A stretch of 64,000 nucleotides of DNA, from the NCBI RefSeq assembly GCF_900111235.1, contig NZ_FOJI01000008.1, forward strand, positions 152,334-216,333, read 5' to 3'. The position numbers and the translations under genes are program-made. This DNA is from [Clostridium] fimetarium (GTDB lineage Bacteria; Bacillota; Clostridia; Lachnospirales; Lachnospiraceae). The notes under the pieces were generated by a model. That model was not told the DNA's origin. It ran no database searches and was given only the letters and a program-made list of their open reading frames with translations. This document shows positions 1-7,579 of the stretch, piece by piece; within the stretch, counting starts at the first letter, position 1, and each line of letters opens with the position of its first letter.

Positions 1-398
1 GCCGTTTTAAAAGTAACATTATCTATTGCTTCGTCAATGTCTTTGTCTTCTTTTACTTTTTTTTCTTTACCAGTGAATTTATTTATAAGATCTGGTACCA
101 TATCCAAAATCTTAGTTACCGTATCTTGATTCTTAATATTCACAAGTTTTGTTGCGCCATTTTGAATTACAAGAACTGCACTAGGTGATATTTTACCGCT
201 CATTCCACCACCTGCATTATTTTTCTTATCTCCTCCAAATGCTCCAGCACCTACACCAAATGATACATCAACCAAAGGTAAAATGATTGTATCATTTATT
301 TTAACAGCATCACCTACTACTGTCTTTGCTGATATAAATGCATCCATCCCTTTGAATAAAGATTCTACTGTTTCGTTGAACTTTAAATTTTCTGCCAT
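1..398 (-). CDS. gerW: GerW/YtfJ family sporulation protein (3' end outside window)
   Basis: The reading frame begins with MAENLKFNETVESLFKGMDA at 398 and runs off the left edge of the window, so only about 132 residues are visible. The Gly-rich stretch GVGAGAFGG..NNAGGGMSGKISPSAVLV is characteristic of the YtfJ/GerW family, a spore protein needed for normal germination in Bacillus subtilis. A strong AGGAGG-type ribosome site lies just upstream. The upstream neighbour is a DUF2953 (YtfI-like) gene, the partner normally found beside ytfJ, which supports the call. I expect expression in the developing spore, but no sporulation promoter was identified. Confidence 0.88.
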   Translation of the reverse strand, partial: MAENLKFNETVESLFKGMDAFISAKTVVGDAVKINDTIILPLVDVSFGVGAGAFGGDKKNNAGGGMSGKISPSAVLVIQNGATKLVNIKNQDTVTKILDMVPDLINKFTGKEKKVKEDKDIDEAIDNVTFKT

Positions 399-410
399 TT
401 TAAACTCCTC

Positions 411-1628
411 CTATTTAAACTTTTTTATCATTTTCTTAAATTGCTTGTTTCTATAAACTCTAAAGGCTATTATTAGTATCGTAAAAACTCTAATTCTTCC
501 ACGTAAATATATTTCGCCTTCTAATACCTGATCATCAAATACTGGTACAAAATTTAAATTTAGATTAAAAAATGCATTCGCAATTGCTACGTATGAGATA
601 ACTTTTCCTGTTATATCTGGTTCACCAGCACCATACTTTACATAAATCTTATATTTTCTAGGCGCAATATGTTTGAAAATAAGTTTCACTTGGCTTACAA
701 GAAATTTAATAAGTATTCTGTTCTCTGCCGTATTTATTTTTTCATTAAAATATTTAACCTTATCCGTTATTGTATCCCAAAGATTAATTATTTTATTATA
801 TATATTTATTATAGTATCTCTAATTTTCAAAAATATGAACTTGATTTTATTTGAAATTCTTAGAAATATACTATTAATCCGTCTTAATTTATTTCTTATT
901 TTATTTCTTGTCTTTTTGCTTACTTTTTTGCTTACTTTTTTACTTGTTCTTTTACTCGTTCTATTACTTGACTCTTTATTTGCTTCTTTATTTGCTTCTT
1001 TATTTGTTTCTTTATTTGCTTCTTTATTTGCTTCTTTATTTGCCTTTATATATGCTTCCATATTTGTTTCATTATGTGTTTCTATTTTTGTTTCTATATT
1101 TGTTTCATTATTTGATTCTATATTTGCTTTTATATTTATCTCTTTATTTGTTTCTATTTTAGTTGCTTTGCTTGTATTTAAATTAAGACTACTATTTTTA
1201 TTTGAGTTCTCAATACTTTGAGATTGCACTGTGAAATCACTATCATCATTTATTGTATATATATCTTCCTCAATAATATGATTATCACGATTGTCTGGCT
1301 TGACTTTTTTTTCTTTTTTTTGTTTCCTATGCTTTTTATCTCTTTTAGTTTCATCAACAGAATCTACTTTTAAGCTATTTATAATTGTAAATCCACATAT
1401 CTTGATTTTATATGACAATTCAGCATTCGTATAATCAATACAGGCACTCACTATATGCAAAAGCCAATGAAGTCTTATGATACCGGTTATTTTTTCGTAT
1501 TTTTTAGCTTTCACCTTGTATCTTAGCGGTACAAATAGTACCGAAAGTATAATGAGTAGCAAAAGACCTAAAATAATTGCTATAATAATACCAAGTATTT
1601 TTAAAATTGTAAATATAACATGAAGCAT
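411..1628 (-). CDS. DUF2953 domain membrane protein (YtfI-like) with internal low-complexity repeat
   Basis: This 405-residue protein has one N-terminal membrane helix (about residues 7-33) and the usual DUF2953 pattern: FVPLRYKVKA near the start and, at the C-terminus, a block around KYKIYVKYGAGEPDITGK followed by a hydrophobic segment. It lies 12 bp upstream of gerW in the same direction, matching the ytfI-ytfJ pairing of other Firmicutes, so a sporulation role is plausible but unproven. Between about residues 158 and 235 the family fold is interrupted by degenerate NKEA/NIET tetrapeptides and then a Lys/Arg/Ser-rich tract. At DNA level this is a 12-bp minisatellite at roughly 920-1160. The insertion makes the protein much longer than usual for the family. 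Confidence 0.8.
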   Translation of the reverse strand: MLHVIFTILKILGIIIAIILGLLLLIILSVLFVPLRYKVKAKKYEKITGIIRLHWLLHIVSACIDYTNAELSYKIKICGFTIINSLKVDSVDETKRDKKHRKQKKEKKVKPDNRDNHIIEEDIYTINDDSDFTVQSQSIENSNKNSSLNLNTSKATKIETNKEINIKANIESNNETNIETKIETHNETNMEAYIKANKEANKEANKETNKEANKEANKESSNRTSKRTSKKVSKKVSKKTRNKIRNKLRRINSIFLRISNKIKFIFLKIRDTIINIYNKIINLWDTITDKVKYFNEKINTAENRILIKFLVSQVKLIFKHIAPRKYKIYVKYGAGEPDITGKVISYVAIANAFFNLNLNFVPVFDDQVLEGEIYLRGRIRVFTILIIAFRVYRNKQFKKMIKKFK

Positions 1629-1653
1629 ATATACACCCCGTATTTTTTACTAA

Positions 1654-1986
1654 TTATCCAAAATTATAATATTCTCTCAACTTAAATTCACCAGTTTTCG
1701 TATACACCTCTGATATAATCTTTTCTATAACTTGAAATGCTTCCTCGCGACCCTTTGCGATACCTATAACATAAATATCATCAAGGATATGCGTCTTTTT
1801 GAAATGTGGTTGAAGCAAAAATTTGGCCAAATATATATCCATCAGATTATTAGGATTATTAGATAATGTAATCAAGTATGTGTCAATCTGAAATTTACTT
1901 GTTCTAACTTTACCAATTATCCTATATTTTTCATCTTTTGCATTATCACCTAAATACAATTTTCTATACCATTTCATAGCATCCAT
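1654..1986 (-). CDS. Conserved-looking hypothetical protein (110 aa)
   Basis: I do not recognise the family. The protein is soluble and mixed alpha/beta in appearance, with a repeated aromatic N-terminus (MKWYRKLYLG) and a central DDIYVIGIAKGREEAFQVIEKI segment that reads like a strand followed by a helix. It starts 14 bp after the stop of the next upstream gene and ends 25 bp before the DUF2953 gene, so it is probably cotranscribed with both. The start is uncertain: the first ATG (1986) has no clear ribosome site, while ATG at 1977 (MKWYRK) is preceded by GGATGGATG. Base composition and codon use match the neighbours. Confidence 0.65.
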   Translation of the reverse strand: MDAMKWYRKLYLGDNAKDEKYRIIGKVRTSKFQIDTYLITLSNNPNNLMDIYLAKFLLQPHFKKTHILDDIYVIGIAKGREEAFQVIEKIISEVYTKTGEFKLREYYNFG

Positions 1987-2000
1987 CCATTCGTCATAAA

Positions 2001-3425
2001 CTAGTTATCACCATTCATTAATAGGTTCATTACCTCAACACACGCCATTTTTTCAGCTTTATCACTACATTGTATGAGTGAAGAATTAATATATCTTTGA
2101 ATCTCATCGATATTGTTAAAAAATACCGGTAATTGACTTAATACTGTAGACATAACTGCTCTATTTATAATTTGAGAGGAATCCTTAAATAATGTTTCTA
2201 ATTCGGCAATCAAACTGTTAAATGCAATATCAACATAATCATTAGATGCGATCTCTTGTTTATCTGTAGAATCATATAATGCAATAAAATCACTTCCTGA
2301 TTGTAATTTAAATATAATTGAAAGTGCATTATATGCTTTTTCAAGCATAATACTCTGTAATGTAACGCTCTGATTTTTAAGAACATAATCGATTACATAC
2401 TCATTAGCTATTGTAACTGTAATTATCTTTTCTTGCTTACCTTCGAAACCAGTAAAACAATCTATGATTTTTTCATCATCAGAATCATATTCATTCCCAT
2501 TAAAGCCTTCTAATGTACTTTTTATAACATATTTACTCTTATTAATTTCGTCAACATTATTAAAAGCATACATCTTTGACAAAATAATTGTATAAACATC
2601 ATTAACAAGCTGTATCAGTATTACAAATAAATCTGAAGTGTTAGACATGGTCTGTGTTGCAATTAATAACTTGTCCGCTAAAGCCTTATACTCCTCTTGG
2701 GTAAGATTCTTATAATCAGCATTCTTTAAATCATTATAAATGTTGTTAACATCTTGAAAGCCACTTTCAAAGCCCTCCGGTTGATCTAACATTGCGGTTG
2801 TTCTAAGTGCATATACAAAATCATCAATCGTACCTTTTTGAGCTCCACGATAAAGAGAAAATGAACCAGAAATATAGTCAAAAAACTTGTTCTTTGACAG
2901 TCTAATTGGAAGCTGACCAATTATTTCTGCTATTTTGCCATTTGTAACCATACTGTCTTTGTCAGCTAGAATGTAATGCATTAGATCGTTCGTTAAATCA
3001 TTCATATAATATTCTTCATCAAATTCTTCTTTGGAAAATTTGAATTCTACACGATTCAATATATATTCATAAATTTTTAATCTATCAACGTAGGAAGTTA
3101 CAACTTCCATTATTTTTATGATTTCATTACGGATATTATCCGTTTCAATAATACTTTCTTCTAACGTCTCAACGCTGCCTTCGTTAATCACTTCTTTTTC
3201 AATAATCGTATTCAATCTTTCTAAGAAAGCTTTTATCTTAGCCAAATCTGTATTTTCATACTCTTTATCACTTAACATATCATAATATGTATAATAATTC
3301 ATAGATAACTTAACATATGCAAGTCCATTATATAAAGACATCATGCTGTTTGCGAACTTTGGTAAGTTCATCTCCAGATTCTTTTCTTTGGTAATCTCAC
3401 TTGCCACATAACTCAAATCTTTCAT
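2001..3425 (-). CDS. Hypothetical protein, 474 aa, mostly helical
   Basis: I do not recognise this family. The protein begins MKDLSYVASEITKEKN, has no signal peptide or membrane segment, and is rich in Asp, Glu, Asn and Lys with long predicted helices, reminiscent of a scaffold or repeat-helix protein. It has an AGGAG ribosome site six bases before ATG at 3425. It is the first gene of an apparent four-gene run (this gene, the 110-aa gene, DUF2953, gerW), so a link to the spore envelope is possible by association only. The ~170 bp between this start and the lysA terminator is AT-rich; no convincing promoter was found there. Confidence 0.65.
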   Translation of the reverse strand: MKDLSYVASEITKEKNLEMNLPKFANSMMSLYNGLAYVKLSMNYYTYYDMLSDKEYENTDLAKIKAFLERLNTIIEKEVINEGSVETLEESIIETDNIRNEIIKIMEVVTSYVDRLKIYEYILNRVEFKFSKEEFDEEYYMNDLTNDLMHYILADKDSMVTNGKIAEIIGQLPIRLSKNKFFDYISGSFSLYRGAQKGTIDDFVYALRTTAMLDQPEGFESGFQDVNNIYNDLKNADYKNLTQEEYKALADKLLIATQTMSNTSDLFVILIQLVNDVYTIILSKMYAFNNVDEINKSKYVIKSTLEGFNGNEYDSDDEKIIDCFTGFEGKQEKIITVTIANEYVIDYVLKNQSVTLQSIMLEKAYNALSIIFKLQSGSDFIALYDSTDKQEIASNDYVDIAFNSLIAELETLFKDSSQIINRAVMSTVLSQLPVFFNNIDEIQRYINSSLIQCSDKAEKMACVEVMNLLMNGDN

Positions 3426-3598
3426 TCTTAAATACTCCTAATATCAAATTTCTCAGAAAAAATATATATACAATACGCAAATCCACCTAAAATGAATTCC
3501 ACAACTTGTATAAATATTATAACAGAAATCTTTATTTTTCACAACTATTACCAATTCTGTTTAAAGTTTATAAATATATTATTTTTTATTTACAAAAA

Positions 3599-3632
3599 AC
3601 AAGAGGCCTAGCATTTAGCTTAGCTTCTTGTT
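3599..3632 (-). terminator. Intrinsic terminator after lysA
   Basis: Read on the minus strand, ACAAGAAGCTAAGC and GCTAGGCCTCTTGT form an imperfect hairpin followed by a run of six T. It lies about 50 bp downstream of the lysA stop codon. Confidence 0.7.
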
Positions 3633-3683
3633 CTCAATATATTCTGTAAATCAATAATTTAGTTATTTTTAAAAATCAATAAA

Positions 3684-4949
3684 TTAGATGTTTTTAAAAA
3701 TATCTGTAAAGTCAAATGTTGCAAAATAATCGGTAGGTGTTTCAGCTCTTCTTATCATCTGCACACTTTTATCTGCCTTTAACAATAGTTCGGATGATTT
3801 GAGTTTACCATTGTAGTTATAACCCATTGAAAAACCGTGTGCACCAGTATCATGAATGATTAAATAATCCCCCATATCGATTTTGGGAAGCATTCTATCA
3901 ATTGCAAATTTATCGTTATTTTCACATAAAGAACCTGTTACATCATATTTGTGATCACATGTTTCATTTTCCTTGCCTGCGACTGTAATATGATGATAAG
4001 CACCATACATAGCCGGTCTCATTAGATTGACTGCACTAGCATCACATCCAATATATTCTTTATAAGTATGTTTTTCATGAACAGCCTGCGTTACTAGACA
4101 TCCATAAGGCCCTAGCATAAATCTACCAAGCTCTGCAAATATGGCAACATCGCCCATTCCATTAGCGGTTAATACTTCTTCATATACTTTTCTTACATTT
4201 TCACCAATCACTGAAATATCATTGGGTTCAACATCTGGAAGATAAGGAATTCCTATACCACCTGAAAGATTGATAAACTTGATATCCGCACCTGTTTCAT
4301 CGCGAAGTTCAACAGCAAGATCAAAAAGGATCTTTGCAAGTGTTGAATAATATTCATTAGATACAGTATTGCTAGCAAGAAATGCATGTATGCCAAATTT
4401 TTTAGCGCCTTTTGCTTTCAGGATCTTAAATGCTTCAAAGATTTGCTCTTTTGTCATTCCGTACTTTGCATCACCTGGATTATCCATAATTGATGTGGAA
4501 ATTTTAAATAGCCCACCCGGATTAAAACGGCAACTGATTGTTTCTGGTATTTTACCAATTGTTTTTTCAAGAAAATCAAGATGGGTAAAATCATCAAGAT
4601 TAATGATTGCATTTAGTCTGTCTGCAAATTCAAACTCTTCAGGTGGAGTTGTATTTGAAGAAAACATAATATCTGAGCCCTCAAAATCAAGTGCCTCTGC
4701 CATCATCAATTCTGTTAAAGATGAACAATCAACACCACAGTTATAATCCTTTAATATATTTAAAATGAATGGATTGGGGGTTGCTTTAATTGCAAAATAT
4801 TCTTTAAACCCTTTATTCCAAGCAAATGCTTTATTTAACTTTACAGCATTTTCTCTAATACCAGCTTCATCGTATAAATGAAATGGAGTTGGATATGTTT
4901 TACTAATTTCTTTTATTTGATCCAAAGACACAAATGTTTTTTTTGACAT
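3684..4949 (-). CDS. lysA: Diaminopimelate decarboxylase
   Basis: LysA decarboxylates meso-diaminopimelate to L-lysine, the last step of lysine synthesis, using pyridoxal phosphate in the cytoplasm. The 421-residue sequence has the family layout: an N-terminal PLP barrel with the Schiff-base lysine in YFAIKATPNP (Lys55), the barrel motifs CGVDCSSLTE and FNPGG, the phosphate-binding Gly-rich turn NLSGGIGI, and a C-terminal beta domain with GSLCENND (substrate/PLP-binding Cys) and GAHGFSMGYNYNG. ATG at 4949 follows an AGGAAG site. The gene is monocistronic, with its own promoter at 5006-5034 and a terminator at 3599-3632. No lysine riboswitch fits in the short leader. Confidence 0.93.
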   Translation of the reverse strand: MSKKTFVSLDQIKEISKTYPTPFHLYDEAGIRENAVKLNKAFAWNKGFKEYFAIKATPNPFILNILKDYNCGVDCSSLTELMMAEALDFEGSDIMFSSNTTPPEEFEFADRLNAIINLDDFTHLDFLEKTIGKIPETISCRFNPGGLFKISTSIMDNPGDAKYGMTKEQIFEAFKILKAKGAKKFGIHAFLASNTVSNEYYSTLAKILFDLAVELRDETGADIKFINLSGGIGIPYLPDVEPNDISVIGENVRKVYEEVLTANGMGDVAIFAELGRFMLGPYGCLVTQAVHEKHTYKEYIGCDASAVNLMRPAMYGAYHHITVAGKENETCDHKYDVTGSLCENNDKFAIDRMLPKIDMGDYLIIHDTGAHGFSMGYNYNGKLKSSELLLKADKSVQMIRRAETPTDYFATFDFTDIFKNI

Positions 4950-5005
4950 TTTTATTCACCTTCCTATGTAAAATCATTCTGCTCAACTTATAGCCACTAA
5001 GTGAA

Positions 5006-5034
5006 ATCCTATATTAGATAACCTAATTTGTCAA
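5006..5034 (-). promoter_or_regulatory. Sigma-A-type promoter of lysA
   Basis: On the minus strand a perfect -35 TTGACA (5034-5029) is followed after 17 bp by TAGGAT (5011-5006). It lies 57-85 bp upstream of the lysA start codon, giving a short leader. Confidence 0.6.
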
Positions 5035-5058
5035 GACCTATATAAGGAAGTTATAAAA

Positions 5059-5109
5059 AAATAAAGTTGTCGAAAAGAATTTAAAAACGTTCCTTTCGCA
5101 ACTTTATTT
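5059..5109. terminator. Bidirectional terminator-like hairpin after coat genes
   Basis: AATAAAGTTG and CAACTTTATT pair, extended inward by CGAAA/TTTCG. Both arms carry A/T runs, so it could terminate the coat gene transcript on the minus strand. Confidence 0.6.
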
Positions 5110-5161
5110 TTATCACTTTATCTATATCATTTTATATTTATCATTTTATATCTATCAATAA

Positions 5162-5404
5162 TTACATAAATATACTTTTTACTTGTTTCACTTCTTCTGC
5201 CGTAGCCATTGCAGCTGGCACATAATAACCTTTGTTCTTTGCAATTGTATATAACTCTTCTTGAGACATCTCTCCTTGATTTCTAATCTGTTTAAATGCT
5301 TGTTTTAAATCTTTATTCTCTGTCTGAGGAATTATCGTTCCAAAACTGCTTAAATTTGAATTCATACCATGTAGTGCATCTGATACCATTACTTTTTCTT
5401 CCAT
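5162..5404 (-). CDS. CotF-like spore coat protein (80 aa)
   Basis: This short protein resembles the C-terminal part of CotF-family coat proteins: VMVSDALHGMNSNLSSFG, then KQAFKQIRNQGEMSQEELY and the hallmark NKGYYVPAAMATAEEVKQVK. In spore formers these proteins are deposited in the coat. It follows a second CotF-like gene by 23 bp and has its own AGGAGG-type ribosome site, so the two are almost certainly one operon. At 80 residues it is a half-length form; the 61-residue partner upstream resembles the other half. I infer the two small proteins act together. Confidence 0.8.
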   Translation of the reverse strand: MEEKVMVSDALHGMNSNLSSFGTIIPQTENKDLKQAFKQIRNQGEMSQEELYTIAKNKGYYVPAAMATAEEVKQVKSIFM

Positions 5405-5427
5405 TTTAACTTGCCTCCTATTCTTTA

Positions 5428-5613
5428 TTAATTTAAAAACTGCATTAATTTCTGTTTCGTTTCACCAGCTGACTGTGCGGATGATTGAAAAAATTGTTTC
5501 ACTGATTGGTCAGTTGCTTGACTTGCATATTCAGTCATTTTGCATTGATTGTTCTCACATCCTCCAATTAAATGACGAAGGTTCTGAAGTTCTAATTCTG
5601 AAATATTTGACAT
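5428..5613 (-). CDS. Small CotF-like spore coat partner (61 aa)
   Basis: The 61-residue protein MSNISELELQNLRHLIGGCE.. ends ..FFQSSAQSAGETKQKLMQFLN. In Clostridia such a small helical protein, with a Leu/Arg-rich start and a QSA..A..KQ.L end, is regularly paired with an ~80-residue CotF-like protein, as it is here. The two Cys residues (GGCENNQC) could serve in cross-linking or metal binding. The start has a CTTAGGAGGG ribosome site that lies inside a terminator-like hairpin (5615-5658), which may control expression. Confidence 0.75.
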   Translation of the reverse strand: MSNISELELQNLRHLIGGCENNQCKMTEYASQATDQSVKQFFQSSAQSAGETKQKLMQFLN

Positions 5614-5614
5614 A

Positions 5615-5658
5615 AAAAGCCCTCCTAAGATTATTTTTCTCTCTTAGTATGGGCTTTT
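5615..5658 (-). promoter_or_regulatory. Terminator-like hairpin embedding the coat-gene ribosome site
   Basis: On the minus strand AAAAGCCC pairs with GGGCTTTT and CTAAGA with TCTTAG. The right arm contains AGGAGGG, the ribosome site of the gene starting at 5613, and the stem ends in a run of five T. It can be read as the terminator of the upstream transglycosylase gene or as an attenuator/ribosome-site sequestering hairpin of the coat operon. Confidence 0.55.
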
Positions 5659-5735
5659 ATTTTTTAAAATATTCGTTTATTATTTTAAGTTTTTTTATTA
5701 ATCACAAAACAATCTTCAGTTTTACAATTAATATT

Positions 5736-6581
5736 TTATATATCAAGAAGCGCAAGTGCTCTAGAATTAAATTTTGCTTGTTGCAATTCGTATAGGCTTT
5801 GCTGTTTACTTTGATTGTTTACTTGTTCCTGTACTTTAGAATCTTCAGTTTCTGAATCAGTGCTATTAAATACTGAGCTTGAAAGCTTTTCATACAATTC
5901 CAAGAATTTTAAATATCTTTCATAAGAAAATGCTTCTGCAGCTTGAGACTGTGTATTCTGTATTGTAACAGGTTTCGATTTTAAATTTACAGTGGCATTT
6001 GTTGTTGAATCTAAAGTAGGATTAGCTACAGTTACATTTGAATTTTTCTTGATCGAAATATTTGTGGTATCCGCTTCTAACTCTCCTCCAAGGATTCCAT
6101 TAATCTTATTAATATAATTCAATGTCTCTGCATAGGGTGGAACACCACCATACTTGGCAACAGCACCACTTCCAGCATTATATGCCGCAAGTGCTAACGT
6201 AGTATTTCCGCCATAGTCGTCTAGCAGATACGCGAGCATTTTAGCTCCACCTGTAATATTTTGTTGGGCATCAAAAACATCTTCTACGCCAAGGGATTTC
6301 GCTGTTTCTGGCATAAGTTGCATGATTCCAGATGCACCACAACCCGAAACTGCGTTGGTATCAAAACTTGATTCTGCTTGTGCAACGGCCTTCAGTAATT
6401 TTACTGGTACGCCATATTCTGCTGATACATTTTGAAATATATCTTCCAACGATTTTGACTGGCCATTATAAACATCATCAAAGCTAGCCGCTTGGCTACT
6501 ACTAGCAGCTGATGTATTGCTTGTTGAACTAACTAAAAATTGATTTCCGTCAATCAAATCAATGTTATTAACTTGACTCAT
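5736..6581 (-). CDS. Lytic transglycosylase, SLT domain
   Basis: This 281-residue protein carries a soluble lytic transglycosylase domain at about residues 45-165. Catalytic Glu70 is in AVAQAESSFD, followed by GIMQLMPETA and AAYNAGSGAV, the standard lysozyme-like motifs for cleaving peptidoglycan to 1,6-anhydro products. There is no classical signal peptide. The N-terminal 40 residues are Ser/Asn/Gln rich and the C-terminal ~110 residues are a low-complexity tail, as in flagellum-associated or membrane-proximal SLT proteins of Clostridia. The next upstream gene is a PilZ protein 35 bp away, so a motility or envelope-remodelling link is plausible. Confidence 0.85.
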   Translation of the reverse strand: MSQVNNIDLIDGNQFLVSSTSNTSAASSSQAASFDDVYNGQSKSLEDIFQNVSAEYGVPVKLLKAVAQAESSFDTNAVSGCGASGIMQLMPETAKSLGVEDVFDAQQNITGGAKMLAYLLDDYGGNTTLALAAYNAGSGAVAKYGGVPPYAETLNYINKINGILGGELEADTTNISIKKNSNVTVANPTLDSTTNATVNLKSKPVTIQNTQSQAAEAFSYERYLKFLELYEKLSSSVFNSTDSETEDSKVQEQVNNQSKQQSLYELQQAKFNSRALALLDI

Positions 6582-6616
6582 TAGTAACCTCCACTTATGT
6601 ACTTTTATTTTACAAC

Positions 6617-7246
6617 TTATGCAGTTGCTCTTCTTCTTTTTGCCTGCTCTTTTACTATAAAACTACCCAACTCATTATAGAATTCAGGGAATTTACAACC
6701 ATATGAATAGGTGTGCGTTACAGCATCATAAGTTTTTCGTACAATAAATCCATTCAAATCAAACGATTCATCCTTTGTCCGATATGCAAATGATACCTTC
6801 TTATTTATCAATAAATCTTCATTTGTAATAAATCCAAAACCTGTTTCACTAATATCTTTAATATTTACACAATATTCATTTTTATTTCCATTCAAATATA
6901 CTTCTATTGGCATAGCATTACCAATGTATAATCGAAAAGCTCCACGTCTGTTATATAATTTGCTTTCGATATCAGTATCATTCATACGGTAATAATAATG
7001 ACCTTTGTATAAAATAGTTTCCATCTTAACCTTATTCCAAATATATAGTTTATTTAACATTTTGAAAATTATATTAACGCCTTGTTCATTTGTGATTTTT
7101 AACTTTTTTCCATCTACCTGGATTTCAGCTAATATAAGTATTTCTCTTTGCACGCCTAACACTTTCGTTGGAAATTCATATGTATTGTTGCTAAAAACGA
7201 TTTGCAATTCAATTGCATTACCACTTTGTAACTCCCACAATTTCAT
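6617..7246 (-). CDS. PilZ domain protein (YcgR-like, c-di-GMP receptor)
   Basis: The 209-residue protein has an N-terminal YcgR-type beta domain (about 1-95) and a C-terminal PilZ domain (about 98-200). The PilZ c-di-GMP signature is visible: RRGAFR (RxxxR, Arg101-Arg105) and DISETGFGF (D/NxSxxG). Proteins of this layout act as flagellar brakes or regulate envelope functions when they bind cyclic di-GMP. It starts with ATG at 7246 behind GAGGGGAG and is followed closely by the SLT transglycosylase, suggesting cotranscription. No flagellar genes lie in the window, so the specific output is unknown. Confidence 0.85.
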   Translation of the reverse strand: MKLWELQSGNAIELQIVFSNNTYEFPTKVLGVQREILILAEIQVDGKKLKITNEQGVNIIFKMLNKLYIWNKVKMETILYKGHYYYRMNDTDIESKLYNRRGAFRLYIGNAMPIEVYLNGNKNEYCVNIKDISETGFGFITNEDLLINKKVSFAYRTKDESFDLNGFIVRKTYDAVTHTYSYGCKFPEFYNELGSFIVKEQAKRRRATA

Positions 7247-7425
7247 TAGTCATAGCTCCCCTCTGCCATCTAATAATCATCTGAAAACAAACACACCTCG
7301 TCTCATATTGTTGCTTCAATCACTGCAATCCCTCCTGCCAATATGGTACGAAAATAATTGATATAAGTATACACTTTTTTGTCTTTGTTATCAATGGAAT
7401 CTTTTATATATTCAATAATATATTT

Positions 7426-7566
7426 GTAACTGTTCAGTACCTGAACAATTACACGCTTCGCGATGCACACAAATTGCCATAAAGATGCAAATTGGTGCTG
7501 TAAAACTCGGATTTTTGCTAAAACAAGCAAAAACGCCTCGCGGAATACTGCCTTCTGAATAGTTAC
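7426..7566. mobile_element. MITE copy 1 (GTAAC ends, 8-bp target duplication)
   Basis: This 141-bp element matches 36982-37123 along its length with scattered differences. Its ends are inverted: GTAACTGTTCAG at the left, and GTAACTATTCAG when the right end is reverse-complemented. It is flanked by an 8-bp direct repeat ATATATTT (7418-7425 and 7567-7574). Internally it has hairpins GTTCAG/CTGAAC and TTTTTGCT/AGC-type arms. It has no coding capacity. GTAA ends with an 8-bp duplication are typical of the IS66 family, so I infer mobilisation by an IS66-type transposase. It lies between the PBP stop and the PilZ start. Confidence 0.85.
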
Positions 7567-7579
7567 ATATATTTTTACT

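Noticed and set aside
673..1221. Long plus-strand open frame opposite the DUF2953 gene
   Set aside because: It is the complement of the NKEA repeat; translated as LFASLF repeats without a ribosome site.
4369..4746. 125-codon plus-strand frame opposite lysA
   Set aside because: Antisense shadow of the conserved lysA coding sequence.
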